Translations under genes and position numbers: made by a program
Origin: Calliopum simillimum
Taxonomy: Eukaryota; Arthropoda; Insecta; Diptera; Lauxaniidae
Assembly (NCBI GenBank): GCA_951812925.1
Contig: OX638370.1
Span: 30,371,964-30,435,963, forward strand
Direction of reading: 5' to 3'
Length of the DNA: 64,000 bases
Part shown: positions 1 through 11,471 of the stretch, piece after piece
Position numbering within the stretch: the first letter of the stretch is position 1
Layout of the letters: the number at the start of each line of letters is the position of its first letter
The notes under the pieces: model-generated
The model's input: only the letters and a program-made list of their open reading frames with translations
Database searches by the model: none
Told to the model about the DNA's origin: nothing

Positions 1-279
1 CATTTTCATATCAATTTTTTAATTTGAGGTCAGAAAAAAATACTAGTCTATGTAACACATGGGTTACTCGCATGCGTTGCGAGTGTGCGCTACACGCGCT
101 GCCCTTTATCAAGCGGAGCCTTCAAATGGAACAAATTGGTAAGACAAATGTGCCTCCCAATTAAAGAAAATTGAACGAGGTTTTCAAAAAAATTATAAAA
201 GAGTATGTTAATAGGAACTTTTTTTAAACTTAAATGGCCGCCAAAGTCAAAAATGGGGGAAAAAATTAAAATATCAACT
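1..279. other. AT-rich intergenic DNA
   Basis: No gene, RNA or structured repeat is recognised here. There is a short GC-richer patch around 60-125. Confidence 0.5.
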
Positions 280-318
280 TTAACCCTTTAACGACTAAAG
301 GCAAGTATGTTTGCCCAG
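280..318. repeat. piggyBac-like element terminus
   Basis: TTAA at 280-283 is followed directly by CCCTTTAACGAC and then by a small hairpin (GGCAA, loop, TTTGCC, 301-318). PiggyBac-superfamily elements insert at TTAA and begin with CC or CCC, and many have a subterminal hairpin. The broken piggyBac-type transposase at 629-1134 lies just inside, so this is probably the left end of that element. The right end was not found; a fold-back interrupts the copy. Confidence 0.45.
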
Positions 319-628
319 AGGTTTAAATTCTTTTTTAATTTCCAGGTGATAGATAGCATGTTGCTGTATATAGACAGACAAGCGCAATTCTGATGCCAGA
401 TTCGGATTCAGAATTGAAATTTTATATTACTTTTTTGGTTTTTGTTTTTGGTTTTAGTTTTTTTTTTTTTTTTTGTTTTTTCATTTAATATCGAAAATAT
501 CATTTAAATTGAGATTTCTCAAAAACGGCCACATGTACGATTTTATGGAAAATAGGGTATTGTACATGAACGTCCAAATATACCAATTCAGAAAAAACAT
601 GCGGATGATATCCCTTAAGATTAAAATC

Positions 629-1134
629 GGTTCTACTAAGCCGTATATGGCTTGCGGAACGATACGTAGTAACCGGAAACACATGCCAAAAAATTTTCCG
701 GCTAATAAAACTATGAATCGAGGAGGCATAGCCTATTTCACATTCAACCTAATTTCTGTGATAAAATGGATAATCGTTCTGTTATTGCTACTACTAATTT
801 TCTGGATACAAGCACCACCTTTACTGTGAAGCGTAGACAAGCAGAAAAAAAAAATGGAAATTGCCCACTAGTAATGCAAAAATACAAGGGACTGGGTGGA
901 GTGGATCTTATGGATCAGAAAAAAGTATACTGTGAATATGATCGTAAATGCAAATGGCGTTTCTACGTATGTTTGTCTTTTGATTTGTTTGAAATCCGCA
1001 CCCACAATGCGTTCATTGCGTACTCCAAGCTCATTGCAGCTAGAACCAGCCCTCACGGTGCTCTTGAACAGTCGATAGGTTTTTTGAATATGTGGAGAAA
1101 ATCTGTGAATGGGGTTTCATTTGTATTAGTTTAG
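629..1134 (+). pseudogene. broken piggyBac-type transposase
   Basis: Two overlapping frames together match the catalytic and C-terminal part of piggyBac (DDE_Tnp_1_7) transposases. The first frame shows GTIRSNRKHMPKN and then SVIKW. The second starts at 766 with DNRSVIATT and continues to YKGLGGVDLMDQ, the conserved region carrying the last catalytic aspartate, and then KCKWRFYV. The join at about 766 needs a one-base frameshift. The N-terminal half of a usual ~560-residue transposase is missing, and the C-terminal end runs into the fold-back that starts at 1054. The family would cut and paste DNA at TTAA sites in the nucleus; this copy cannot encode an active enzyme. Recognition is by motif only. 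Confidence 0.8.
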
Positions 1135-2015
1135 TGGTCTGAAAAATGCAAACCCCGAAATCGTAGCTGATCATCCCCGCAAAATATTGCAAAAATACAT
1201 ATCCCATATAATATAAAAAAAATTCAGAAAAAAAAACGCAACAAACAAATATAAAAATAGTTATTTTTAATGTATTTTGCAATGCTGAATCCGAATCCGG
1301 CCTTAGAATGGCTGTATCTCATACGGTTTTTGAGATACCTTAGCCTAAACAAGGAAAAAAAGCCGATGCTATGTTTTATTGCTGTGTTTTGGAGCTATAT
1401 AACAGGACGTATATAAGTAAATTCTGATGCAGCAATGGAAAGCTCTAATCAATCTTCTAAACCTAATTCAAATAATGGCGATATCTTTATTTTTCTCGGA
1501 GATATCCTAACCTAAAAAGTTAAAAAAGTGCAAAAAACGTGTTTTGTCATTATTTCAGTCTACGATATTTTGGAGAAAAACTAAGCGATTGACGTAATTT
1601 AAATGCGGTTTTAAAGAAAAAGATTGGATCTTTCAGATAATGTATCGAAATTTGCGTATAATGTTCTATACTATAGTTATATAGCTTCAAAATATAGCAA
1701 AAACGGTATTTTTTCCTTGTTTATGCTAAGATATCTCAAAAACCGTATGAGATATAGCAATTTTAAGGCCGGATTCAGATTAAGCATTGCAAAATACATT
1801 AAATATAACTATTTTTATATATTTTTGTTGCGTTTTTTTTCTGAATTTTTTTTTATTTTATATGGGATATGTATTTTTGCGATATTTCCCGGGGATGATC
1901 AGCTACGATTTCGGGGTTTGCATTTTTCAGACCACTAAACTAATACAAATGAAACCCCATTCTCAGATTTTCTCCACATATTCAAAAACCCTATCGACTG
2001 TTCAAGAGCACCGTG
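1054..2015. repeat. long inverted repeat (fold-back)
   Basis: The stretch 1054-1480 is the approximate reverse complement of 1590-2015, with the centre near 1534. The clearest matches are CACGGTGCTCTTGAAC (1054-1069) against 2000-2015, and the segment around 1290-1345 against 1710-1790 (GATATCTCAAAAACCGTATG). Antisense translation of the left arm and sense translation of the right arm give the same peptide-like string, which is a consequence of the palindrome and not of coding. The left boundary lies inside the piggyBac remnant. The same family appears at 60485-61715. Confidence 0.8.
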
Positions 2016-3768
2016 CCCTTGAGGAGACACTTCGTGCACAACTGGCTAGCAAACTCTATCAATCCTCAGGGGTACATTTTAGACCCACCTCCAGTTGGAA
2101 TTTTTTGTTAGTCTAGGCCTTCCCAGAAGCTTCGTAACCTTTTGCAATACACCCTGTATATAAACATTTTTATGAGCTATCATATCTAGCGCGTTACTGT
2201 TTCTTCATGCGAACTGCCATAGTGAAATTACCTTAGGATCATTTCCATTTATGTCAGATCGTGGATATTGAAGTCGATATGTCGAATTTTGTATGTGAAA
2301 AATATATTAAAATATGACGTTTTTTAAAGATTTTTAAAAAAACGAGGCCAAGTCACTGTAAATGTCATAAATTGTTTCAAAACTCCGTACTACTCGTAAA
2401 AATAACTTAAATTAAAAATTCAAATGCTTTCGACTTACCTTCCACTATTTGAAAATTCCGCAACAATAAATTCCTCGAGTGTATATTTAGTAAAGATGTA
2501 AAAGTATGTAGAGTAAAATATCCTTTTTGTGATTTTTCTTTTATTTTTATTTTAAAATTTTATTTTTATGTTTTTGTTTTTGTTTTATCTGCGCAAAAAT
2601 AATAAATATCATTTATTTTTCACTGAAACACAAAAAAAAAAAACAGCAACAAAATTAAAAAAACGACACTTTTCAGGAGCCAGACATAAAATGCGAGTCA
2701 CAGAGGAAGAGAAAAATAACTGAATGCGCAAAGGAAGTAATCAAAAAAACAAGGACAACACTGCTTGTGCTTGGTGTTTTTGTTGTTCCCCAGTGTTGTT
2801 GGTTGGGTGATGTTTCAAATGACGTACACAAAGTGGAGTGCAGTGCCATGGGGAGAACAGAGGAATTGTTTGACTGGTCGGTCAATAATTGATGAGGATT
2901 GTTGGCGACAAACACAATGAGAGCAACGGCGACGCACGTTATACGATAAGAAAAAAAAAAACACAAAAACAAAAGGAAAACTAAAGAAATTGCTGGTGCT
3001 GTTTTTGTTGTTGTTATGCCATATTCATTTGGTATGTGTGTGTGTGTATATGTGTAGGGGGTAGCGGGTGTATTGTATCCTGCGTGCAAACATACAAAGT
3101 TCAATTAAACGCAGCTTCGAAAGGGAGAGCACGATCCCGTGCGTTTGTTTAACGGGCGAGCACTCAAATTGCATTGGATGTTGATGACGTCATGCATTCA
3201 AGGGCAAAATGCTGTATGCACTCTAGGATGAAAATTCAAATTCCTGGGTTTTTCAATTGTAAGAAAATTGCATATATGTTTGGGAATGGAATAAAATTTA
3301 CACATAAAACCAAAGAATGTTACAGAACCTTGAAAAGACTGACATAGATGCAAACAAAATTTAGAAAATAAAATAGGCACTACTTAATTAAATAACTTCA
3401 CAGTTTGCCGGAAGGGGGGATTGATGCTAGAAAGGATGGATGTATGTACGTATCTGAAGATGTTACTTAAAGTTTCCGAATATAATTTAAAGCTAAGTTG
3501 TAAGTGGTTGCAGAGCTCTATACAAAAAAAAAATATTAAAAGGAAGGTCGAAAAAGCGCTTTGTTTAAATCTTGAAATATTTAAGTATAAAAATCTGATG
3601 AAAGCTAAGGTTAGTCCATATATATGTATACGAAACGATAATTTTTTAAAATGGACAACTGGCCATATGTTTTCCTAAAGAGATGCGATAGAATATAATG
3701 AATAGAAGTTAGATATTTCGCTAGATCCAGGTACCTTCTTATCTCATAGGCGTGTAACTTCAAAAAAA
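2016..3768. other. intergenic DNA, no supported gene
   Basis: Mostly AT-rich. The part from 2670 to 3200 is less AT-rich and has a short TG microsatellite at about 3033-3054. A 143-codon minus-strand reading frame there (2673-3104) is compositionally biased and has no recognisable domain. I do not call it a gene. Confidence 0.5.
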
Positions 3769-3870
3769 CCTAGTAAGGATGTTACCTTTGGCCTGGCCAA
3801 AAAAAAAAAAAAAATACTTCCTACACTGCAGTATTTATGCCACGCCGCACACTGCGTTGGCTAGTGGGCA
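3769..3870 (+). repeat. fragment of dispersed repeat family
   Basis: The segment 3769-3801 (CTAGTAAGGATGTTACCTTT, then GGCCTGGCCAAA) is found with one mismatch on the opposite strand at 54541-54573. The following CCTACAC..GCAGTATTT also recurs there. It belongs to the same family as the ~141-bp tandem units at 5500-6260, from which it is separated partly by the MITE at 4180-5063. Confidence 0.6.
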
Positions 3871-4179
3871 AAAATCAAAATTTTTTGTGACTCGAAACCT
3901 AATAATATTGGTATCAATCGACAGGTAATTGTATCAATAAAATAAAAACAAAATATTTAGGGGAAAAACTCAGTTTTGGCTACGCTGTGACACTTCAAAG
4001 TTGAGATATTTTTCAAAAAAAATCATGTTTTATTCACTTCGTTTTGGGTTCTCTTAAACAAATAATTATCAAAAATTTGTCTTTTGATTAAACTAAGCGA
4101 AGTAAAATTTTTTATTATAAATATTGATTGAGTAAATAAATAAAACTAAAAAATTTTGGAAACTATATAATTTGATGTA

Positions 4180-5063
4180 GGGGAGATGTGTGTACCTTGG
4201 TCCGAGTGTACCTCGGTCCGAGTGACTGTTGCCACCCAACAGTTGCACGTGTACAATAATGTTCTTCTATGGAATTTTCCACTCATACCGGTGACTCATA
4301 TTAGTAGACTTCAGACCGTCAAGCTGTATGCGTGTATAAAAAGTGACGGAAAAAGTGTTTTTTTTGTGTAAAAATTTGTTTTTGGAGTAAACTATGAAAC
4401 GTTTTGTGAGATACTTACTTGAAATATTTCAGTTTTACAACATCAGGAAGGAAGTTTAGTTATTGTTTTAAGCTTTTAGTGTGTTTTAGATGTATTTTCA
4501 ATAATATATGTTATGTGTGTTGACAGTTTTTAAAACATGCTGTCTGTGTGTACCTTGGACCTATGAAATTGACCAGCGAGCCTTTTTCGACGGGCAACCA
4601 AAAAGCCATAATCGCCTCTCAATTTAATTTTATTATTATTATTTACGTGATTAATGTATTTATTTGCTACCATTTTTGTTTAATTAATTGTTTTTTACTA
4701 AATGCACTTTTTTGTGTTATAATTTTTGTTGATGATTAATTTTTTTTTTTTTATTTAAAAAAATTTTACTTTTGATTACATAATAAATGGTACTTTCATA
4801 ATATCTTACCTAAATACAATGTTTTCTCTTTTATTTTTAATAGTCCAAGGTACACTTGCATGGTGTACCTTGGACCGTTTGAGATTGCAACGGAAAAAGT
4901 AATATTTCTACTCAATGGTAAGACACAGAAATATCATTATCACGTCATTTGATGCTGCAAGTATTGTAGAAATATAACTTAATCAAAAAACTAATGAAAC
5001 TTTTTTGGAAAATCCAGCACATTGAAAAAACTGAAAAGCGGACCAAGGTACACACATCTCCCC
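4180..5063. mobile_element. TA-flanked MITE with repeated terminal motif
   Basis: The ends are perfect inverted repeats of 25 bp. They read GGGGAGATGTGTGTACCTTG and then GTCCG at 4180-4204, with the reverse complement at 5039-5063. Both ends are flanked by TA (4178-4179 and 5064-5065). Inside, the motif GTACCTTGGACC recurs at about 4550 and 4868, and in reverse near 4844, so the terminal motif is present several times in both orientations. No transposase is present. The TA flanks suggest mobilisation by a Tc1/mariner-type enzyme. Confidence 0.75.
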
Positions 5064-5499
5064 TATATTGTAGTGATTTTAATACACGATATTATCAAAT
5101 GAAAAACTTCAGAAATTGACAAATTTCGATGAAAAAAAAAAACAAATCTTATAAAAATAAGTGCCGTTTTTTTTCTTAATCTACTAGTTTGAATTCTATA
5201 TAATCAAGAACTGCAAATAACTTTTCCTACTTCGTCCTACAAATATTTTTTTTCTTTTTTTAAAAAATGCTTAAAACGAAAAATTTGCATGAAATATAAA
5301 ATTTATGTTGAAATTTTTTTTTTGTTTTTACGAACACAAATGGTCTCACAAGTACAAAAAACATTTTTTCTACTACGTACATTTCATTTGTTAACATTAA
5401 ACATTACTTTTTCATCATCGTTATATATGGACCTTAAGAAAATCGTCCTAAATACCTGGTTTTTAGCAAAACTATAAAGTTTACAACAAATCTGAGATC

Positions 5500-6260
5500 A
5501 TTTTTGAGCTCAGCGACCCCAAATTACTTATAGTACCAAATTTCATCGATATCCAACCACTCCTTCTATTTTTGACCATTGCTTGTATGGGCTCAACGCA
5601 CTGTGCGCCGTCTTGACTGAATTCACTTAGTTTTTGCTCAGATCTTGCACTAACTATTCCAAGTTTCTTTACGAAATTAGGTTTCATTATCTTAGAAAAC
5701 GCTTTCTGTTCAGCTCTTTGAAGCTTTTGGTTTTTCTACGAGTTTACTTAGATTTTGCGTAGAGCTTGCATTTACTGTTTTGAGAGTTTGAGTAAAATTT
5801 GGTTGGGTTATCTCTAAAAACACTTTCAATTTAACATTTCAAGACTTTGGCTTATATGGGAGGTGCCACGCCCTTTAGTACGTGTTCGCCTAGTCTTTGC
5901 TCAGAGCTTGCAATTGATGTCCTTAGTATTTGAGTAAAATTTGGGTGCGTTATCTCAAAAATGCTTTCAGCATAGCTTTTTAAAATATTCGCTTATATGG
6001 AAAGTGCCACGCCCTCTAGTCCGAATTCGCCTTGATTTTGCTGAGAGCTTGCATTTACTTTTCTGAGTGTGTGAGAGAAATTTGGTTGGGTTATCTCTAA
6101 AAATGCTTTCAGTTTAACATTTTAAGATATTGGTTTATATGGGAGGTGCCACGCCATCTAGTCTTAATTCGCCTAGTTTTTGATCAGAGCTTGTACTTAC
6201 TAACCCTAGTATTTAAGTGTATTTTGCTTGCGTTATTGCAAATAATGCGTAGAAAACTTA
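5500..6260 (+). repeat. tandem array, ~141-bp unit
   Basis: About five degenerate units are present. The box GTGCCACGCC starts at 5863, 6004 and 6146, a spacing of 141 and 142, and earlier units lack the box. Other shared words are GCTCAGAGCTTGCA and ATTTGGTTGGGTTATCTC. The same units occur in reverse orientation at 54200-54540, so they are part of a dispersed element and not a local duplication. Confidence 0.75.
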
Positions 6261-7386
6261 TCTTAATCCTTCGAAAACCTCTTAAACTCCTTAAAATTTC
6301 AATATTTTTAATGCAATTATAAAAAGTTAAACCATGTGAATGTCACAAATTTGGTAAAATCTTATAAAAGGTTACTATAATTTCTATATTTTGTTGCATG
6401 CATATCTGTTTTTTAGAATGGACTTAAATCATTGTAAAATATACATATGTTTATTATTGTAATTACTTTTTATTATAAATGTCTGGATGCAAAGTATCAA
6501 TACATCAGAAGCAATGTAATACTTTCAGTGATGGCTCCATGATGGTTAATTAAATTTTTATTTATTTTTCCAAACAAAAAATATGATGTATTTCAAATGA
6601 ATGAGTAATAGGTGTTTGCAAATAATCGAGACTACTGTAGTATCAATTCACAATGCTTTTTACATAAAGTTTTTTCCACTGGTACTCAGTTCTAATACTT
6701 TTTATGTAGTTATCAAAATACAGTAAGACCCAGTTAAGCACCTGAACTCAGGATCAGTGCTACTTTTTTGATATTTTTAAGTTGTACTTTTTAGAGTAAA
6801 AATATTACTTATGTTAATTACTTAAATGAATTAAATTTTGCCGCTGTAAAAACTTGCCAAAGCCTCTATAAAGAATATTTTTAAAAGTAAACACTGTGAA
6901 TGGCTGGCAAGAAACAACGGATTTTACAAAGTTACGGAAATAAACTGAGTGCACAGCTTTATTCGGAATAGTTTCTAGTATCAGGTTCTGCAAAAAACTA
7001 AATCAATGTCGTTGCTTTTTGGAAAATTCTTGACATTTTCTAAAATTCCATATAGAAAATAAAGTTCATATTCACAACTCAAAAAAAAAACACATGTGGA
7101 AATTTCACAATTGCGTCCAAAAATATGAAAGTGGGTATGAGAGGGAGTGAGCTGAGATTTTTTCAAGGTCATTAAGAGGTCGCGCAACGTCGATCTATGC
7201 AAAATCTCGCTTAATGCTGTTTTCATTTTATTACAATCTCAAAAATTCTCGAAGTCGTACGATATCAAAATTTTTCAAAATTTTCATTTTGGATAAGACT
7301 TGTTCCAAGGTCATCACACAAAAACAATTTTATGGAACGCTTTAACACATTATATCCTGTTCTTATGTTTCTTTTTGGCCCCCTCT
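6261..7386. other. AT-rich intergenic DNA
   Basis: No gene or RNA is recognised. Short reading frames here show no domain. Confidence 0.5.
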
Positions 7387-7650
7387 GAAAAAAAATGGGT
7401 TATAATGGGTTAAAGTGCTCCTCAAAAATATTCTAAGAAAAATTTCACTAGGGGTCATCAAAGATGAGAAATGCTTAAAACTTCAGAATAACGAGTAAAA
7501 AAGAAAAAAAATTGCAATAAATGTGAAGAAATGACATATTTTACGCATTATTCCTAAGATTTGCATTTCTCGTCTTTAGTGACCCTAATGAAATTTTACT
7601 AAGAAAATTTTTATAAACCACTTTAACCCATTACAACCCAGTTTTTTTTT
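7387..7650. repeat. short fold-back element
   Basis: The segment 7387-7490 is the imperfect reverse complement of 7550-7650. Matching ends are AAAATGGGTTATAATGGGTT (7394-7413) and AACCCATTACAACCCAGTTT (7625-7644). The arms are about 100 nt and the centre is near 7520. Related words (ATAATGGGTTA, CCCATTTTAGCCCAG) recur around 46850-46920. Confidence 0.65.
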
Positions 7651-10152
7651 TAAAGGAGTCAGTTCTAGACTAGTTTAATATATGTACATTAGGGTAGCCG
7701 TTAACATCATGATGGGTGTTCGTCAATCGGCCAGTGGCGGATCCAGCATTGTCAAGAGGGGGGCCGATTGACTACATATCTAGATAATAACAGAATGTTT
7801 TTAGAATCTTTACATATAATTTAAAAAAAATGTAATCACTTGGTTTGAGATCGCCCCCATCGCCTCCCTTGGAACCACCAATGCAATCGGCTTAAATGTA
7901 GAATATAAAATGGTTGGCCAATTGATAAATTTGACCGTCTATTTGCTAGGATTACGGCCAAATGAATAAAGCAAGATGTATGAAATTTAGTACAGATAAC
8001 AAAAAGGGTCGTGGTCTGATATGGACTTAAATTCAGCGGGATCATTTAATGTTTACGCGTAAATTTTTTAAAAATTGTATTGGAGGTAGGCGTCAAGATT
8101 ATACCATTTTTAATTCCATATATCATAGTAACAGTTTTTTAAAACTGTACCAAATTTTATGAATCTAGCGTTATGCTTCTAGTCGTAATCGTAATTTCAA
8201 CAGACAGACGGACACATTTACTAAAGGGCTAATCAGGGTTCAATATGAAAATCTGAAAAAATCAGAGAAATTTTATTCAACATTTGAAGCCACTTGATGA
8301 CCATCCATTATGACCATGCGTTTAACGACCAACCTAATGTACATATAATGAATTATTTTCTTAATAGCAAGACTGGAATAAAAATGTTTTACTCCCTATA
8401 GATCAAGATCCTTTAAGATTTCTGTAGTCAATAAACCCACACAAAATTACCTCTACAATTGGACAAAGTTGGACAAATTTATTATATTTTGTTAAAACAA
8501 AAAGAAAATCTTATGTTTTTTGCTAATTTAACATTCTTTATTGCATTCTTCGGGAATGTCCTTGGGGTAAAATGTCAACTCATCCCCTTCTCCCTTTCCC
8601 CAAGGCATTTGAAATCCCAACACGACAAACGACGTTCAAAATGTCAAAAAAGTGTAGGAAATAATTTTGCACCCGAGTAAAGAAGAGAGAGTCCTTTGAA
8701 CTTCAGCTTTTGTTACAAATGCCGTTTTTTTTTTTTTTCCTTTCTCGTATTTTATTTATTCCTTTTTTTCTACAATTTTATATCCTTTTTTTTTTGTTTT
8801 GTTCTGCCACACTCACATACATACAAACGAAATACACTCGGCAATGAAAATACAACAAAAACAGCGGAGCAGTAAAGAAAGGGGACGAACGAAATAAAGA
8901 AGGCAATCTCAGGGGGATTTTCCAAACGAGTTAAATGTCTGCGTTATTTTTTTCGTCCTTATTCTTCCTCTTTTCCAGGCTTTGGCACAACACATAAACA
9001 AAAAGGGGGTTCAAAACTGCGCACTTTCGGTAGTAATCATTTTTTTTATTTTTTTTTGTTTTGTTTATTTTTTTCGTTTTTGATTTTATTTGATTTCGCC
9101 CGCTGTTTTTTTCAATGGGAAGAAAATATTTATTTTACACTTGATTTACTTTTTATATTTTTGTTTTGATACTTTCAATCATTTTTATTTATTTTAATTC
9201 GAATGCACTTAAGTGCCTACTTTTTTTGTGCTTTTACTCAAGTGGGTACCGCGACGCGCGCCTTCTTCCTTTTTTCACCATTCGTTATTTGTGGTGCAAT
9301 TTTCACAAGGATTGCAAAAATGTATACAAAGGAGTAGTAGTGAAAAGAACACTGTAAACAATTTGTGACCTTGGGTAGTTGGTAGTTTATTTAAAACTAA
9401 TACTCATGTGAAAATGCTACCTTTTTTTCAATATAAGTAGTAGATTTAAATTACACAAAGTTCAATTTATACACAACACTTTAAAATTCATATAATTTTT
9501 TATTTTTTATAACGTTTGAAAAGTTTACTGACCAAAACACCACCAACTACTTTAGTTTTCAATTTATTCGAGCCGACGCGCAACTAATTCGCTTTACCAT
9601 CAATTCGTTTCTGTCAGCTTGCGAATCCACAAATGCAGATTTAACGTAATTTCTCATGTAGAGAAACGAAATGAGAAACGGTCAATACAATTTTTAAGTT
9701 CCATTTCCATGAGAGAGCAACGGAGAGCGCTCTTTATTTCTTTGCAAAGCTATACATAGTGATGGTACAATTGTACCATTTTTGCCACAATTCTAGGCCA
9801 AAAGTACACTATAACATTTTTGGTACAATTTTCTCAATTCGCACGAGAAACATTTTGTAGTTAACTAGGCGAGTCGATGTTGCCAGGTTAGAGGATTTCC
9901 CCCTAGATTTAGTGGATTTTAAAAAGTCTAGGGCATAGATTTTTCAGGGGTTTTGTTTGGGGGATTTCAAAAAGGTCTAGGTAAAATATAGAGGATACAT
10001 TTATGGGATTTTTATGATCGAAATTAACCTCGACTGCATAATTTTCAAAGACTCAAGTCATAACAAAAATAGATTATAAATATGAATTTTGGTCAGAAGT
10101 GAGTAGAATTGACAATCGGAAATAAATAAATAACAACATATATTTTGCATTA
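7651..10152. other. intergenic DNA, no supported gene
   Basis: AT-rich, with poly-T tracts near 8730, 9040 and 9100. A palindrome TGGTACAATTGTACCA lies at about 9764-9779. No coding region with a recognisable domain was found. Confidence 0.5.
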
Positions 10153-10350
10153 GGGGCCGTTCACATATTACATAAAACAATTTTCGACCAATTTTGACCC
10201 CCTCCCCTCGAGTAACGTAACAAATCTTAATTTTGGTAATATGAATTTGAATTTTTTTGTCGCATTAAACTATAAAACCGACGTAACGTAACGTAGTTTA
10301 TGACCCCCCCCCCCCCCCGCTGGCGTGTTACGTAATATGTGAACGACCCC
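10153..10350. mobile_element. ~200-bp MITE
   Basis: The inverted ends are GGGGCCGTTCACATATTACA (10153-10172) and TACGTAATATGTGAACGACC followed by CC (10329-10350). A run of 15 C lies at 10304-10318. The internal sequence is also partly palindromic (AACGTAACG). This looks like a small non-autonomous DNA element. The target duplication is ambiguous. Confidence 0.65.
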
Positions 10351-10798
10351 TTATTAAGTTTACCATTTTTGAATGCCAGTGTAGAAAGATCATTTTAAAT
10401 AATAAATATAATAAAAACCAATCTAAAAATTAATTAGCAGTAGGATACCTTTCTCGGGGCCATAAGAAACTTACAGACTAGATATCATTCGAACCTGCGA
10501 AAAGTATGATTAAAAAGTTTTGCACCGCAGACATGTGCAATGCTGATGAATATAGTTTAAACTGTAATTAATATTTTGTTGGAGTTGTACATGAATGTTG
10601 AGAAAACCTTATTTTTAAACTTATAAAATTACATTTAAATTTAGTAAAATATATAGATAAGGTAAATGTAGCGAATTACGGGCTAGTACCTAATTCCGTC
10701 AATTTTTCCTTTTTGTTGAAAAATAAGAAAACTAAACTCTGTTTCAAATATTTTTGAATCAAAACACTATAAGGTAGAAGGGGGAGATTTCGACACGT

Positions 10799-11471
10799 GG
10801 GAGGCTTCATCAGTGCCAAATTTTGCCAAGTTTTACTCCCAAAGGTACGCAGCTATCATAAAAATGTCTCTGCGCAATTCGGCTAGGCTGCGTAGTTAGT
10901 CGTGATTTTGTATTTTTATAGCAAGTTGATCTAATATTTGCTTGTTGCTTTTTGTGTGATACTCGGTTAATAAGCCATAAAATTTCCGTTTTTTTTAGCA
11001 GATACTTAAATATATTATTACTGTTAATACTACATTTAAGGTTTGCAAAATAAATAAAAGATAACTGCGAAATTTTGGAAATTTGGAAACAAGTGGATAA
11101 GGGAGGATTCGTCAAGTGTAAATGGGAGGATTTGACAACTGAAATTTATACATATGATTCAATTATTTTCCATGAATCTGATTTTTAACAAGATATGGAG
11201 TTCGGTTCTTATGCCGATGTACAAATGGATACAGAATCAGCCTGAATCATGTCTCGAACTATTTCAAAGCTCTAACCTTCATGGTCCGAATGCTTTGCTG
11301 GATATGGCCCCGATTGAAGACGACATCCCTGAATTTCGTTCTCCCATTGTATCACCGGAAGCAATACGTCTTTTACCATCTACATTCAAAAGGTTGAAGG
11401 TTTCAAAAAATCAAGGGAATCAAGAATTTATGTGACTGACGAAGCCTCCCCAAAAGTGGGAGGTTTCTTCA
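10799..11471. repeat. five copies of a GGGAGGMTTCRTCA motif
   Basis: A 14-bp word is seen at 10799-10812, 11101-11114 and 11124-11137 (variant). It occurs inverted at 11437-11450 and in sense again, with changes, at 11458-11471. The outer copies make the region weakly palindromic. It encloses the possible Tigger-like fragment. Confidence 0.5.
11154..11435 (+). pseudogene. possible Tigger/pogo-type transposase C-terminal fragment
   Basis: A 93-codon frame ends with IVSPEAIRLLPSTFKRLK. It resembles the C-terminal tail of Tigger/Jerky-type (DDE_1) transposases, where an acidic stretch precedes a SPE.I.PLPK-like motif and then a basic segment. The DNA-binding and catalytic domains are absent, so at best this is the last piece of a broken element. 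The assignment rests on one short motif; it could be a chance reading frame. Confidence 0.3.

Noticed and set aside
1040..1282. Matching peptide strings on opposite strands at 1040-1282 and 1787-2116
   Set aside because: They match because the DNA is a palindrome. The frames have no domain.
2673..3104. 143-codon minus-strand frame
   Set aside because: It has biased composition, no domain and no start or splice context. It overlaps a TG microsatellite.
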